Shown piece by piece: positions 1-8,330 of a stretch of DNA of 64,000 bases. Made by a program: the position numbers and the translations under genes. This DNA is from Candidatus Saccharimonadales bacterium. GTDB taxonomy: Bacteria > Patescibacteriota > Saccharimonadia > Saccharimonadales > Saccharimonadaceae. Numbering within the stretch: the stretch's first letter is position 1; every line of letters starts with the position of its first letter. Under the pieces are notes generated by a model. The model saw only the letters and a program-made list of their open reading frames with translations. It was not told where the DNA came from and made no database searches. The stretch lies in contig DASSDB010000002.1 in NCBI GenBank assembly GCA_035697325.1, positions 403,232-467,231 on the forward strand, read 5' to 3'.

Positions 1-339
1 AATTTCCACGGCATAAGGGGCGAATTACATAGTTTTACCGACTCAATGGCGCATTTGGAGGAGGGGTTGAAACGAGGCCTGTACATAGGTGTCAACGGAA
101 TCAGTACGTTTACGAAAGACACAAAGCAAAAAGAGATGCTTGCCAGCATTCCGCTTGATAAAATGCTTCTAGAAACAGATGCCCCCTTCTTGACGCCAGC
201 GCCACTCCGTGGTAAAGTAAATGAGCCAGCGTTTGTACGGCACGTAGCGGAATTTCATGCTCATGCTCGCGGTATTTCACTCGATGAAATAGCCACCGTG
301 ACAACGGCAAACGCTCGTGTAGTATTTACACTATCTTAA
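1..339 (+). CDS. tatD: TatD family metal-dependent hydrolase (3' part)
   Basis: The frame is open from the first base of the window, so only the C-terminal part is present. It reads HSFTDS, then GLYIGVNGISTF, then LLETDAPFLTP, the last being the signature around a metal-binding Asp in TatD nucleases. TatD proteins are TIM-barrel metal-dependent DNases/hydrolases acting in the cytoplasm. The in-frame ATG at 46 is internal to the conserved domain and is not the start. It ends with a run of Ala, Asn and Val residues typical of the family's last helix. The upstream part lies outside the window. Confidence 0.9.
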   Translation, partial: NFHGIRGELHSFTDSMAHLEEGLKRGLYIGVNGISTFTKDTKQKEMLASIPLDKMLLETDAPFLTPAPLRGKVNEPAFVRHVAEFHAHARGISLDEIATVTTANARVVFTLS

Positions 340-388
340 AACAAACACCTCTTTAACTAACCGATCCCCGGAGGAAGCGGGTTTTATT

Positions 389-649
389 ATGTCTGAAACT
401 AACAACCACTTACCAGGCTACAAATTTGAGACAGGCGGCGAAGTTCGCGTTGATTTCCATATGGCAAGTGAAGATCTTTCCTCGTGGCAAGAAGGTCGGG
501 AAATTGCCGATGCACGAGTGCTTGTTGAGCAAGCCCAGGCAAAAGAGGTAAAACTGACAGAACGAGACATTGCGCTTGGTTTGGGTCAGCGTGTTCTGAC
601 AATCCGTCGCTGGAAAGCATCTGATGTCGAGGAATTCTCTAAGAACTAG
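389..649 (+). CDS. Small conserved-looking protein, unknown function
   Basis: The protein has 86 residues and is not recognised. A GGAGG Shine-Dalgarno lies about 15 nt before the ATG, which is far but usable. The product is charged, with no membrane segment or signal peptide; the second half looks helical (VEQAQAKEVKLTERDIAL). It lies 50 bp after tatD and 11 bp before the next gene, on the same strand, so all three could be co-transcribed. Function cannot be assigned. Confidence 0.6.
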   Translation: MSETNNHLPGYKFETGGEVRVDFHMASEDLSSWQEGREIADARVLVEQAQAKEVKLTERDIALGLGQRVLTIRRWKASDVEEFSKN

Positions 650-660
650 TAGGATAGATT

Positions 661-1095
661 GTGAGTGTTTTTTCTAAAGTACTGAAACTAATAACCGGTG
701 ATCCCATGTCACCTTCGCTAAAAGTTCCCAAAAACCGTCCTCTTAAAAAACTTACCGAGCGTGAGCTTCTCCAAATGGAGAGCGAAATCGGTGCTAAGTT
801 ATTTGGTGATGTGCCTGCTGGACACCGTCGTGAGTTCTTTTGTTTCGATGAAAAGACCTGGATTTGGTATGAAGAATGGAAAGATGCAAAGACCGGAAAA
901 CTCCACAATACGACTACTCGTTATGAAGTCCACGAAAAAGGCATTCTCAAAGTTCAGGAAGGAGCGCGCTACTCATTTATTGAAGGCGACGAGCTCAAAA
1001 ACCTGATTGCTGCTATGACAATGTACTACGAGCAAGTTGCGCGTCACGTATACGGATTCGATCCAAAAACCGGGCTGCCTCTCCAGGTGGCGTAA
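661..1095 (+). CDS. Conserved hypothetical protein, 144 aa
   Basis: A GTG start is preceded by AGGAT at suitable spacing. The soluble protein is rich in aromatic residues in its middle (FFCFDEKTWIWYEEW, about residues 58-72), followed by a beta-rich stretch and a C-terminal helix with YYEQVARHVYG. The central pattern (enzyme-like WxWYEEW plus TTRYEVHEKGILKVQEG) is repeatedly seen in CPR hypothetical proteins to my recollection, but I cannot name a family. It is probably co-transcribed with the preceding small gene. No function is assigned. Confidence 0.65.
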   Translation: MSVFSKVLKLITGDPMSPSLKVPKNRPLKKLTERELLQMESEIGAKLFGDVPAGHRREFFCFDEKTWIWYEEWKDAKTGKLHNTTTRYEVHEKGILKVQEGARYSFIEGDELKNLIAAMTMYYEQVARHVYGFDPKTGLPLQVA

Positions 1096-1120
1096 GCTCG
1101 TTCGCGAAAGGGATAAATGC

Positions 1121-1126
1121 TATACT
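1121..1126 (+). promoter_or_regulatory. -10 box of the iscS operon (leaderless type)
   Basis: TATACT ends 7 nt before position 1133 and the ATG is at 1134, so the transcript should start at the start codon or one base before it. No Shine-Dalgarno is present. Confidence 0.6.
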
Positions 1127-1133
1127 AAATACA

Positions 1134-2288
1134 ATGATGGACGAGCCTATCTATCTTGATCATGCCGCTGCAACCCCGCTTGATCAGCGGGTATTTTTAG
1201 CGATGGAGCCCTATTTTTCACAGTTGTTTTACAATCCTTCCAGCCCGTACGCGCCCGCGATTTCTGTCCGCCGGGACTACAATGAGGCAAAGGCTGTGAT
1301 TGCAAAAACTATCGGTGCAAAGTCCGATGAATTGGTAATGACAGCAGGCGCGACAGAATCGATTAATTTAGCATTCGGAAGCATTGGCGGCCATATAGTT
1401 ACGGCAGCGATTGAACACCATGCGGTGCTTGAAGCGGCTAAGCGATATGACCACACGATCGTACCGGCTGATAAAAGGGGCATTATTTCTGCCGATGTTA
1501 TTAAAAAAGCAATCACGCCCAAAACGCGGCTGGTCAGTGTTGCACTTGCTAATAATGAGATTGGAACCGTACAGCCACTTCGTGATATCGCTCAAATTAT
1601 AAAAGGAGAGCGCGAAAGGCGTCTTAAGGAAGGTGATACGACACCTCTCTATCTTCATAGCGATGCGTCCCAAGGAGCTGGCTTGCTTGATATTCATGTT
1701 GCTCGGCTGGGTATTGACCTGCTGACGTTGAACGCGGGAAAAATCTATGGACCAAAACAAGTCGGGCTTCTGTTTGCCGCATCACACGTTCGTCTTGCGC
1801 CGCAGATTGTGGGTGGCGGTCAGGAGCGAGGACTTCGTAGCGGTACAGAAAATGTTGCTGGTGTTATTGGTTTTGCCCGGGCTATACAACTTGCCGAGGC
1901 AGGACGAAAAACAGAAGTCGAGCGGCTTCATCAGCTGCGAAATAATCTGGAGCAGCGGCTCATAACGGCGTTTCCCGATGCGGTCATTTCGGGTCATTCT
2001 AAACGCCGGTTACCTGGTCATCTTCACATTTCGTTTCCTGGAATTGATGCTGAACGTCTCGTTTTTGCGCTTGAAATGCGTGGAATTTTGGTTGCAACCG
2101 GGAGTGCATGTGCCGCAAACAACGGGACGCGTTCGCATGTACTCACAGCTATAGGGCTTCCGGACGAAGTGGCCGACGGGAGCCTTCGCCTCACGTTAGG
2201 TCATCTTTCGAATAAAGAAAATACAGTGCGAGCGGCCGATGGAATCATAGAAGAAATTCAGCGCGAGAAAGAGCGGGTTGCACGATGA
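1134..2288 (+). CDS. iscS: Cysteine desulfurase (NifS/IscS family)
   Basis: This is a PLP enzyme that removes sulfur from L-cysteine and hands it on as a persulfide. At 384 aa it has family-typical length. The N-terminus reads YLDHAAATPLD; the PLP-binding region includes HSDASQGAG and the Schiff-base lysine lies in NAGKIYGPK (about residue 204). The catalytic cysteine is in TGSACAANNG (about residue 328), on the loop that donates the persulfide. The stop overlaps the next ATG (ATGA), and mnmA follows two genes on, so the likely sulfur acceptor is MnmA for tRNA 2-thiouridine. The first of two adjacent ATGs is used here. Confidence 0.95.
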   Translation: MMDEPIYLDHAAATPLDQRVFLAMEPYFSQLFYNPSSPYAPAISVRRDYNEAKAVIAKTIGAKSDELVMTAGATESINLAFGSIGGHIVTAAIEHHAVLEAAKRYDHTIVPADKRGIISADVIKKAITPKTRLVSVALANNEIGTVQPLRDIAQIIKGERERRLKEGDTTPLYLHSDASQGAGLLDIHVARLGIDLLTLNAGKIYGPKQVGLLFAASHVRLAPQIVGGGQERGLRSGTENVAGVIGFARAIQLAEAGRKTEVERLHQLRNNLEQRLITAFPDAVISGHSKRRLPGHLHISFPGIDAERLVFALEMRGILVATGSACAANNGTRSHVLTAIGLPDEVADGSLRLTLGHLSNKENTVRAADGIIEEIQREKERVAR

Positions 2289-2887
2289 AAACGATCATCG
2301 GAATCATTCTCGTCTTTGTCGGTATCGTTATCGGACTAAGTATATATTTGACACCAAATGATCTCGCCGGGTGTGGCTCTGAACCAAGTACGACAAAGCC
2401 ATGCCAAGCTGCGGATGCAATCGTGGCAGTAAGCGGTGGCGACACGCTTGCGCGGACACGCGAAGCGATCGCACTATATAAGAGCGGATGGGCGCCGAAG
2501 CTCATTTTTTCTGGAGCAGCTCAAGATAAATCTGGCCCAAGTAACGCCGAAGTGATGCGTCGTGAGGCGAGAAGTGCTGGAGTGCCGGATAGTGACATTA
2601 TCACCGAAGAACTTAGCGCAACCACAAAAGAAAACGCAGAAAATACCCAAACCATCTTCACGCGCAACGAAATTTCTTCAGTTATTTTGGTAACGTCCGC
2701 GTATCATCAGCGCCGGGCTGGGCTCGAATTTGCAGCCCGTGCGAAAGGGGCGGTGAATGTGCGAAATCATCCTGTCGCGCAAGATAATCAATGGTCATCA
2801 TTGTGGTGGCTGACGCCTACTGGTTGGTATCTTGCTATCGGCGAGCTTATTAAAATCATCGCTTTCTATGTGGGAGGTTCCAGATGA
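2285..2887 (+). CDS. YdcF/SanA-like DUF218 membrane-anchored protein
   Basis: The protein has 200 aa with one N-terminal membrane segment (about residues 4-23). It then carries the DUF218 fold: DAIVAVSGGDTLARTREAIALYKSGWAPKLIFSG, an acidic-rich middle and the VTSAYHQRRAG motif near residue 140. DUF218 proteins (YdcF, SanA, ElyC) bind nucleotides or act in envelope biology, but the reaction is not established. It overlaps iscS and mnmA by 4 nt each (ATGA), so it is translationally coupled to the thiolation genes, although no functional link to them is known. Confidence 0.85.
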   Translation: MKTIIGIILVFVGIVIGLSIYLTPNDLAGCGSEPSTTKPCQAADAIVAVSGGDTLARTREAIALYKSGWAPKLIFSGAAQDKSGPSNAEVMRREARSAGVPDSDIITEELSATTKENAENTQTIFTRNEISSVILVTSAYHQRRAGLEFAARAKGAVNVRNHPVAQDNQWSSLWWLTPTGWYLAIGELIKIIAFYVGGSR

Positions 2888-3927
2888 CAAAAGTGTATGT
2901 TGGTATGAGCGGCGGTGTCGATAGCAGCCTTACGGCCGCACTCCTAAAGGAGGAAGGCTATGATGTTACTGGTGTCTACATGAAGAACTGGACGCAAGAT
3001 CTGCCTGGGATGAAGTGCCCGTGGGCAGATGATTTGGCGGATGCAAAACGCGTGGCTGTACAACTTGGTATTGATTTTAAAGTATTTGATTTTGAGAATG
3101 AGTACAGGCACAAAGTGGTCGATTACATGATTGAAGAATATAAGCGCGGCCGAACACCCAACCCCGATATCATGTGCAACCAAGAGGTAAAGTTCAAGCT
3201 TTTTTTGGAGGCGGCGCTTGAGGACGGAGCGGACCTGATTGCAACCGGACACTATGCCCAAACTGAAAACGGCATATTAAAACGAGCGATTGATGACAAT
3301 AAAGATCAGACATACTTCTTGTACCGAGTGACCGGCGAAGCACTCAAAAAAACACTCTTTCCACTCGGAAAATTTACAAAACCTGAAGTCCGTGAAATGG
3401 CAAAAGTGCGTGGCCTATTTACGGCAAGTAAAAAAGATAGTCAGGGGATTTGTTTTGTCGGCAAAATTGGTATCAGGGAATTCTTAAGCCAATACGTTGA
3501 AAAAAAACCGGGCGCGATCATCGATAAGCAGACCGGTAAAATACTGGGCATGCACGACGGGGCAATATTCTATACCTTGGGGCAGCGCCATGGTCTGGAA
3601 GTTGGTGGTGGTTTACCATATTACGTCGTAGGCAAAGACATGAAGAAGAATGAAGTCTATGTCACTACGGACTTGAATGACTCCACGTTGTGGAAGCGAA
3701 CGGTTTTACTCAGCTCAGTCCATTGGATCAACGAAAAGCCCGAGGAAGGATCGTACCAAATCCGTATTCGGCATCGCGCGTCACTAGAAAAAGCGAAGCT
3801 CCAATTTATTGATAACGATGTTATGCTAGAGCTTGCCGATGAGCAGCGGGCAGTCGCTCCCGGCCAGTCCGTCGTTATTTACGACAGCAATAAAGTGCTC
3901 GGCGGCGGTATTATCTCTGCCAATTAA
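2884..3927 (+). CDS. mnmA: tRNA-specific 2-thiouridylase MnmA
   Basis: MnmA adenylates U34 of Lys, Glu and Gln tRNAs and replaces O2 with sulfur to give s2U34. The N-terminal PP-loop GMSGGVDSS binds ATP. The two catalytic cysteines are visible in NPDIMCNQEVKF (about residue 98) and SQGICFVG (about residue 197). The length of 347 aa is normal. It is the last gene of a coupled operon that begins with the cysteine desulfurase, which fits direct sulfur relay without Tus-type intermediaries. A second U34-modifying enzyme, TrhO, lies at 26921. Confidence 0.97.
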   Translation: MTKVYVGMSGGVDSSLTAALLKEEGYDVTGVYMKNWTQDLPGMKCPWADDLADAKRVAVQLGIDFKVFDFENEYRHKVVDYMIEEYKRGRTPNPDIMCNQEVKFKLFLEAALEDGADLIATGHYAQTENGILKRAIDDNKDQTYFLYRVTGEALKKTLFPLGKFTKPEVREMAKVRGLFTASKKDSQGICFVGKIGIREFLSQYVEKKPGAIIDKQTGKILGMHDGAIFYTLGQRHGLEVGGGLPYYVVGKDMKKNEVYVTTDLNDSTLWKRTVLLSSVHWINEKPEEGSYQIRIRHRASLEKAKLQFIDNDVMLELADEQRAVAPGQSVVIYDSNKVLGGGIISAN

Positions 3928-3982
3928 GTTTTTTATCAGAAAAAGTCGCTATACTGTAATCCTTAAGTAAAGGAGCACAATA

Positions 3983-4141
3983 ATGAGTTTTTTTGATGAC
4001 ATCAAAGCCAAAGCAGAGGAGCTACTCGGCAATTCAGGAGAAGATGTACGCACTACCATCGAGGATATGACAGGGAACGTTACAGATATCACGGGTCAAG
4101 TCCAGGATTCGCTTTCGGGCGAAAAGAATGAGAATGAATAA
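3983..4141 (+). CDS. Small acidic protein, 52 aa
   Basis: This ORF is too short for usual cutoffs but has a good AAGGAG Shine-Dalgarno 7 nt before its ATG, and a TATACT -10 box at 3950-3955. The protein is highly charged and looks like an amphipathic helix (SFFDDIKAKAEELLGN, then repeated TxxxTDITGQVQD). The pattern resembles small CsbD/YtxH-type stress-helix proteins, but no family can be claimed. It stands alone between mnmA and a convergent accessory gene. Confidence 0.6.
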   Translation: MSFFDDIKAKAEELLGNSGEDVRTTIEDMTGNVTDITGQVQDSLSGEKNENE

Positions 4142-4142
4142 A

Positions 4143-4212
4143 GGCCGCAGGCTACAACGATAGGCGATAAGGATTTTGCCCCCTCTTCACCTCTCGTTGT
4201 AGCCACACGGCC
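4143..4212 (-). terminator. Long hairpin terminator, minus-strand gene 4247-4489
   Basis: The arms GGCTACAACGA (4150-4160) and TCGTTGTAGCC (4194-4204) are perfect, extended by GGCCG/CGGCC outside. Read on the minus strand the hairpin is followed by TTTATT. Confidence 0.6.
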
Positions 4213-4246
4213 TCTTCCGACTTCCTTTTAGAGTCGGGCGTCAGTA

Positions 4247-4489
4247 CTACAGCGACTTGAGAAATGGCATCGCGAACATGACGAATGCAGCGTAGAGAAC
4301 GGCGAAAACCAGCATCGCGATCGCGCCGTTCCGTGCCCACTCCGACTTTCCCTTGCTCACCACTGCCATGATGACGAAAAAGGCGAACAAAAGGATGGAG
4401 TACCAGCCCCAGTCGATGACACCGAAGTCGATCGTCACCTTACCGGGCTCCGGCGGAGCGGCTACCGCCAAACTGAGAATGAGATTCAT
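4247..4489 (-). CDS. Small membrane protein, 80 aa (accessory cassette)
   Basis: Not recognised. The N-terminus is hydrophobic (MNLILSLAVAA), and two strong membrane spans follow (WYSILLFAFFVIMAVVS and AMLVFAVLYAAFVMFAMPF) separated by a short charged loop KGKSEWARNG. A GGGA-type Shine-Dalgarno precedes the ATG. The gene is more GC-rich than its neighbours, has its own -35/-10 promoter (4531-4560) and its own terminator, and is transcribed against the flanking core genes. This makes it a stand-alone cassette. Confidence 0.65.
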   Translation of the reverse strand: MNLILSLAVAAPPEPGKVTIDFGVIDWGWYSILLFAFFVIMAVVSKGKSEWARNGAIAMLVFAVLYAAFVMFAMPFLKSL

Positions 4490-4530
4490 CTCTCATCTCC
4501 CTTCATCTCGTCGGTACTAACGATTATTTC

Positions 4531-4560
4531 ATTATGTCACATAAATTCTGCCTTTGTCAA
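4531..4560 (-). promoter_or_regulatory. Sigma70-type promoter of 4247-4489 gene
   Basis: On the minus strand TTGACA (4560-4555), 18 bp spacer, CATAAT (4536-4531). It gives a leader of about 35 nt that contains a Shine-Dalgarno, unlike the core-gene promoters. Confidence 0.65.
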
Positions 4561-4575
4561 AGCGTACACCTCTGT

Positions 4576-4581
4576 TATAAT
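4576..4581 (+). promoter_or_regulatory. -10 box of alaS (leaderless type)
   Basis: TATAAT; predicted transcription start about 4588, ATG at 4590. No Shine-Dalgarno. Confidence 0.6.
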
Positions 4582-4589
4582 AGGGAAAC

Positions 4590-6479
4590 ATGAATGCACA
4601 ACAAATCCGCACCGAATACTTAAAATTCTTTAATGACCGAAATCATACGGTTATTCCGCGGGCCAAACTTGTGCCATATAATGACCCAACTACACTTTTT
4701 ACCGGTAGTGGTATGCAGCCACTCATTCCTTTCTTGCTGGGTGAAGAGCACCCAGGCGGCGTACGTCTTGTTGATAGCCAAACGTGTATTCGGGCTCAGG
4801 ATATTGAGGAGGTGGGTGATCGCACGCATACGACATTTTTTGAAATGTTGGGTAACTGGAGCCTTGGTGATTACTTTAAAGAGCAGCAGATTCGCTGGTT
4901 TTTTGAATTCCTGACAGAAAAAGTCGGTCTGGACCCAAACAAGCTCTACGTTACGTGTTTTATCGGTGATGAGGCAAACAACATTCCACGCGATACAGAA
5001 GCTGCGGAAATCTGGCAGCAAGTATTTAAAGAAAAAGGTATTGATGCGAAAATCGCTGAAATTGGTTCTGGGAAAGATGGTGACGCGCGTGGCATCAAGC
5101 CTGGGGAGCGTATCTTTTACTACGACGACAGCGAAAATTGGTGGAGCCGCAATGGGGGTATTGCTACGACACCTATTGGCGATCCGTGCGGTCCTGACAG
5201 TGAAGTATTTTATGACTTTGGAGAGCAAAACCACAACCCCGAATTTGGCCTTGCTCATCCTGCGAGTGACGGCGGTCGGTTTATGGAAATCGGCAACCAG
5301 GTTTTCATGCAGTATCGTCGCAATGATGACGGCAGCTTCTCGCCGCTTGAAAAGCAGAATGTTGACTACGGCGGAGGCTTGGAGCGTATCGCAGCGGCTG
5401 CTATCGACAGCCCTGATGTTTATAAAATCAGCTTGCTGTGGCCAATAATTGAAAAGCTTCAAAAACTCTCTGGCAAGCAATACGAATCTCACACGAACGC
5501 GATGCGCGTGATTGCTGATCACCTGCGGGGTGCAACCTTCCTGGCTGTTGACGGCGTAAAACCAAGCAATAAAGAACAGGGCTATGTTATGCGACGGCTG
5601 CTTCGTCGTGCGATCCGCTTTGCTTTTGATCTTGGCATCGAACAGAATTTCCTAGAAGAAATTGTTCCGGTCATTGCCGACCTTTACACTGAAGATTACC
5701 CCGAGGTAAAACAAGCCCGCGATGAGATCATTGCCACGCTTGTAAAAGAAGAAAAAGCTTTCCGTCAGACGCTCCGAAAAGGACTAAAACAGATGGAAAA
5801 GTATGCGACTGAAGGACTTACTGGTGCTGAGCTATTTACCCTGTATGATACCTTTGGTTTTCCTGTAGAGCTCTCTACAGAAGAAGCTTTTAAGCGCAAT
5901 ATTACGCTGAGTCTTACGTGGCAAGAAGAATTCAAAGCTAAGATGCAAGAGCAGCGCGAACGTTCACAAACCGCCGCCAAAGGTACCTTCAAAGGTGGCC
6001 TCGGCGGTCAGACGCTCCAGCACAAAAAGTATCATACGGCTACTCACTTAATGTACCAAGCGCTTCGCGATGTCTTGGGTGATCATGTCGTGCAGCGAGG
6101 TTCAAACATCACCGAAGAACGTCTCCGGTTTGATTTTTCTCACCCAGAAAAAGTAACTCCAGAACAGCTCAAGCAGGTTGAGGATATCGTGAATGCGCAA
6201 ATCGCAAAAGACCTCAAAATTTCGTTTGCCGAATATCCAACCAAAGTAGCAATTGAGGAAAAGGGCGCTCTGGGCCAGTTTGGTGACCGCTATGGAGACA
6301 CGGTTAAAGTATACAAGATGATTGCTGATGACGAAGAAAAGCCATTCAGCTTTGAAGTCTGCGGCGGGCCTCACGTTGACCATACCCTTCAGCTGTTCGA
6401 GGATGGCAAAAAGTTCAAGATTATCAAAGAAGAAGCAAGTTCAGCCGGCGTTCGGCGCATTAAAGCCGTATTAGCGTAG
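4590..6479 (+). CDS. alaS: Alanyl-tRNA synthetase, C-terminally shortened
   Basis: This charges tRNA-Ala. The class II catalytic core is complete (NAQQIRTEYLKFF start, TTLFTGSGMQPL, TTFFEMLGNWSLGDYF, GGGLERIA). The tRNA-recognition helices follow, then the editing domain with the zinc ligands HTATH (about residue 480) and CGGPHVDH (about residue 590). At 629 aa it stops right after the editing domain (SAGVRRIKAVLA). Full-length bacterial AlaRS is usually about 870 aa with a DHHA1/C-Ala region that is absent here. No second ORF downstream supplies it. Confidence 0.97.
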   Translation: MNAQQIRTEYLKFFNDRNHTVIPRAKLVPYNDPTTLFTGSGMQPLIPFLLGEEHPGGVRLVDSQTCIRAQDIEEVGDRTHTTFFEMLGNWSLGDYFKEQQIRWFFEFLTEKVGLDPNKLYVTCFIGDEANNIPRDTEAAEIWQQVFKEKGIDAKIAEIGSGKDGDARGIKPGERIFYYDDSENWWSRNGGIATTPIGDPCGPDSEVFYDFGEQNHNPEFGLAHPASDGGRFMEIGNQVFMQYRRNDDGSFSPLEKQNVDYGGGLERIAAAAIDSPDVYKISLLWPIIEKLQKLSGKQYESHTNAMRVIADHLRGATFLAVDGVKPSNKEQGYVMRRLLRRAIRFAFDLGIEQNFLEEIVPVIADLYTEDYPEVKQARDEIIATLVKEEKAFRQTLRKGLKQMEKYATEGLTGAELFTLYDTFGFPVELSTEEAFKRNITLSLTWQEEFKAKMQEQRERSQTAAKGTFKGGLGGQTLQHKKYHTATHLMYQALRDVLGDHVVQRGSNITEERLRFDFSHPEKVTPEQLKQVEDIVNAQIAKDLKISFAEYPTKVAIEEKGALGQFGDRYGDTVKVYKMIADDEEKPFSFEVCGGPHVDHTLQLFEDGKKFKIIKEEASSAGVRRIKAVLA

Positions 6480-6485
6480 TATGCA

Positions 6486-6514
6486 AAAAGCCGGGAGATA
6501 GTATCTACCGGCTC
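6486..6514 (-). terminator. Terminator of minus gene 6565-6915
   Basis: AGCCGG / CCGGCT arms around a 12-13 nt loop; on the minus strand the hairpin runs into TTTTT. Confidence 0.6.
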
Positions 6515-6521
6515 GTCTTCC

Positions 6522-6559
6522 GCTTGCCCGTCATCGTTGTCGGGCAAGCCCTCTTTTTT
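6522..6559 (+). terminator. Terminator of alaS
   Basis: GCTTGCCCG (6522-6530) pairs with CGGGCAAGC (6541-6549), followed by CCTCTTTTTT. Confidence 0.7.
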
Positions 6560-6564
6560 GGATG

Positions 6565-6915
6565 TCACCACGCGAGCGAGCGATTCCTGGCGCGTGCCTG
6601 GTGCGGCTCCATTCTCTTGACGACCTTCCCTGTCACGGCGATCGAATTGATGACGATACCCGCCACGCACAACAGCCAGCCGATCTCGTTCACGTAGATC
6701 CAAAGCTGCCATCCGATGGATAACGTCGTGAAACGCTCATCGAATACGAGTTTGGCGAGCGGACTGATCTGGTCGAGCGACCAGAAGCAGACGATCAGAC
6801 AGAGGACCGATCCAACTTCTCGGCTCAGCACCGTGAGAATACTCGGCGGCACCGGCCGCCGGATACCCAGGGTGCGCGTGGGGATGGTAAGAGGTGCGAT
6901 GTTCTTCCTGTTCAT
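6565..6915 (-). CDS. Small membrane protein, 116 aa (accessory cassette)
   Basis: Not recognised. Two membrane segments are visible: about residues 32-46 (REVGSVLCLIVCFWSL) and 74-93 (NEIGWLLCVAGIVINSIAVTG), with a basic C-terminus. The ATG follows GTGAGG. It is more GC-rich than alaS next to it, faces the opposite direction, and has its own AT-rich promoter (6948-6976) and terminator, like the cassette at 4247. The promoter block resembles that of the gene at 58900. Confidence 0.65.
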   Translation of the reverse strand: MNRKNIAPLTIPTRTLGIRRPVPPSILTVLSREVGSVLCLIVCFWSLDQISPLAKLVFDERFTTLSIGWQLWIYVNEIGWLLCVAGIVINSIAVTGKVVKRMEPHQARARNRSLAW

Positions 6916-6947
6916 GAAAGCCTCACTCTCGATGGAAGATTAATTTA

Positions 6948-6976
6948 ATTATAACATAAATTATAAAAAAAGTAAA
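6948..6976 (-). promoter_or_regulatory. Promoter of 6565-6915 gene
   Basis: Minus strand: TTTACT, 17 bp, TATAAT. The spacer end and -10 flank (ATTTATGT-TATAATT) are nearly the same as in the promoter at 59314-59342. Confidence 0.65.
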
Positions 6977-7046
6977 CATCAAGAAAGTGAGATATTTCAT
7001 ATGCACAAAGAACTTATAAGGGGTATTGGTATTTTGAAGCCGGTGG

Positions 7047-7052
7047 TATAAT
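7047..7052 (+). promoter_or_regulatory. Extended -10 (TGG-TATAAT) of FtsA-like gene
   Basis: TG at 7045 region, then TATAAT; predicted start about 7059, ATG at 7064. Confidence 0.6.
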
Positions 7053-7063
7053 TGATACCAGTT

Positions 7064-8329
7064 ATGGTTTTCGATAAATTGCGAAATAAAGTTCAGGATA
7101 AAACTATTGATAATTACGTAGTTGGTCTTGATATTGGAACAGAATATGTAAAGGCGCTTATTGCTAAGATTAACAATGACAACCTCGAAATCGTAGGGGT
7201 GGGCAGAGCACACCAAGCGATCAGTGATATGCATAGTGGCGCTATTGCCGATATTTCGGGGGTAGTAAAAAACTGCGAAGAAGCACTTGCAGATGCCGAA
7301 GATCAAGCGGGGTTACAGGCAAAGCGAGCGGTTATTGGTATCGCCGGAGAGCTGGTAAAAGGTGTCACAAATACTATCCGTTACCGTCGGCCGCAGCCCG
7401 ATAAGCCGCTTGACGTTGCCGAAATGGAATTTATCATCGAAAAGGTACAAGAGCGCGCTCAGGGTAAGGCTCAGGCCCAGATCGCTCTTGAAACCGGTAA
7501 CGAAGAAGTTGAGGTAAAGCTGGTTAACAGCGCGCTCGTGAGCATTCATATCGATGGCTACAAAGTATCCAACCCCATAGGGTTTCAAGGTCGGGACGTT
7601 GCCGTTCAAATCTATACGGCATTTGCTCCGATGGTGCATATTGGGGCACTAGAGCGAGTGGCAGACGAATTAGCGCTGGAGTTGGTTGCGGTTGCCGCCG
7701 AACCCTTTGCGGTGAGTCGAAGTGTGCTTGGTAACGATGCAAGTAGTAATTTCACCGCAATCTTAGTCGATATAGGAGGTGGAACGACAGACATTGCCGT
7801 CGTAAACGACGGCGGAGTTGAGGGAACGCGTATGTTTGGTATTGGTGGCCGAAGCTTTACGCGTACTATTGCAAGCGAAATGGAGCTTGGCTATCCCGAA
7901 GCTGAAAAACTCAAAGTTAATATTGAAAACTCTCAGATTAAACCAAGCGTCAAAAAGGAGGTCGAAGCGGCGGTCGATAAAACCCTCGATGTATGGCTTG
8001 CGGGTGTAGAGCTGGCGCTCAGTGAATTCGACTCGGTAGATCATTTACCAAACCGGATTCTATTATGTGGAGGTGGGGCAAGCTTGAAGCAGCTCACCGA
8101 AGCTCTCTCCGAGCGGGATTGGTGGAAAGAGCTGCCATTCACCAAGCGCCCAACGGTTCATCATATTTCCCCTGATGAAGTGATCGGTATCACAGACAAC
8201 ACTGGTGCCGCCAGCGACCATACTTTCATCACAGCCATGGGTCTTTTAAGAGTTGGCTATGATACAATGGTAGGCAGCACGGAAAGTGATACCATAAAAG
8301 AGAAACTTAACCGAATCCTTCGAATCTAA
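7064..8329 (+). CDS. FtsA/PilM-like actin-fold ATPase
   Basis: The protein has 421 aa. The phosphate-1 motif GLDIGTEYVKALIA is at the N-terminus, the phosphate-2 motif VDIGGGTTDIAVV is near residue 235, and the adenosine motif LCGGGASLKQL is near residue 335; a 1C-like subdomain lies between. This is the layout of FtsA, which tethers FtsZ to the membrane, and of PilM, which docks type IV pilus proteins. No clear C-terminal amphipathic anchor is visible. I chose ATG 7064 because a TTG at 7052 would overlap the -10 box. A single-span protein gene follows after 1 nt, so the two may form a PilM/PilN-like pair. Confidence 0.8.
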   Translation: MVFDKLRNKVQDKTIDNYVVGLDIGTEYVKALIAKINNDNLEIVGVGRAHQAISDMHSGAIADISGVVKNCEEALADAEDQAGLQAKRAVIGIAGELVKGVTNTIRYRRPQPDKPLDVAEMEFIIEKVQERAQGKAQAQIALETGNEEVEVKLVNSALVSIHIDGYKVSNPIGFQGRDVAVQIYTAFAPMVHIGALERVADELALELVAVAAEPFAVSRSVLGNDASSNFTAILVDIGGGTTDIAVVNDGGVEGTRMFGIGGRSFTRTIASEMELGYPEAEKLKVNIENSQIKPSVKKEVEAAVDKTLDVWLAGVELALSEFDSVDHLPNRILLCGGGASLKQLTEALSERDWWKELPFTKRPTVHHISPDEVIGITDNTGAASDHTFITAMGLLRVGYDTMVGSTESDTIKEKLNRILRI

Positions 8330-8330
8330 C

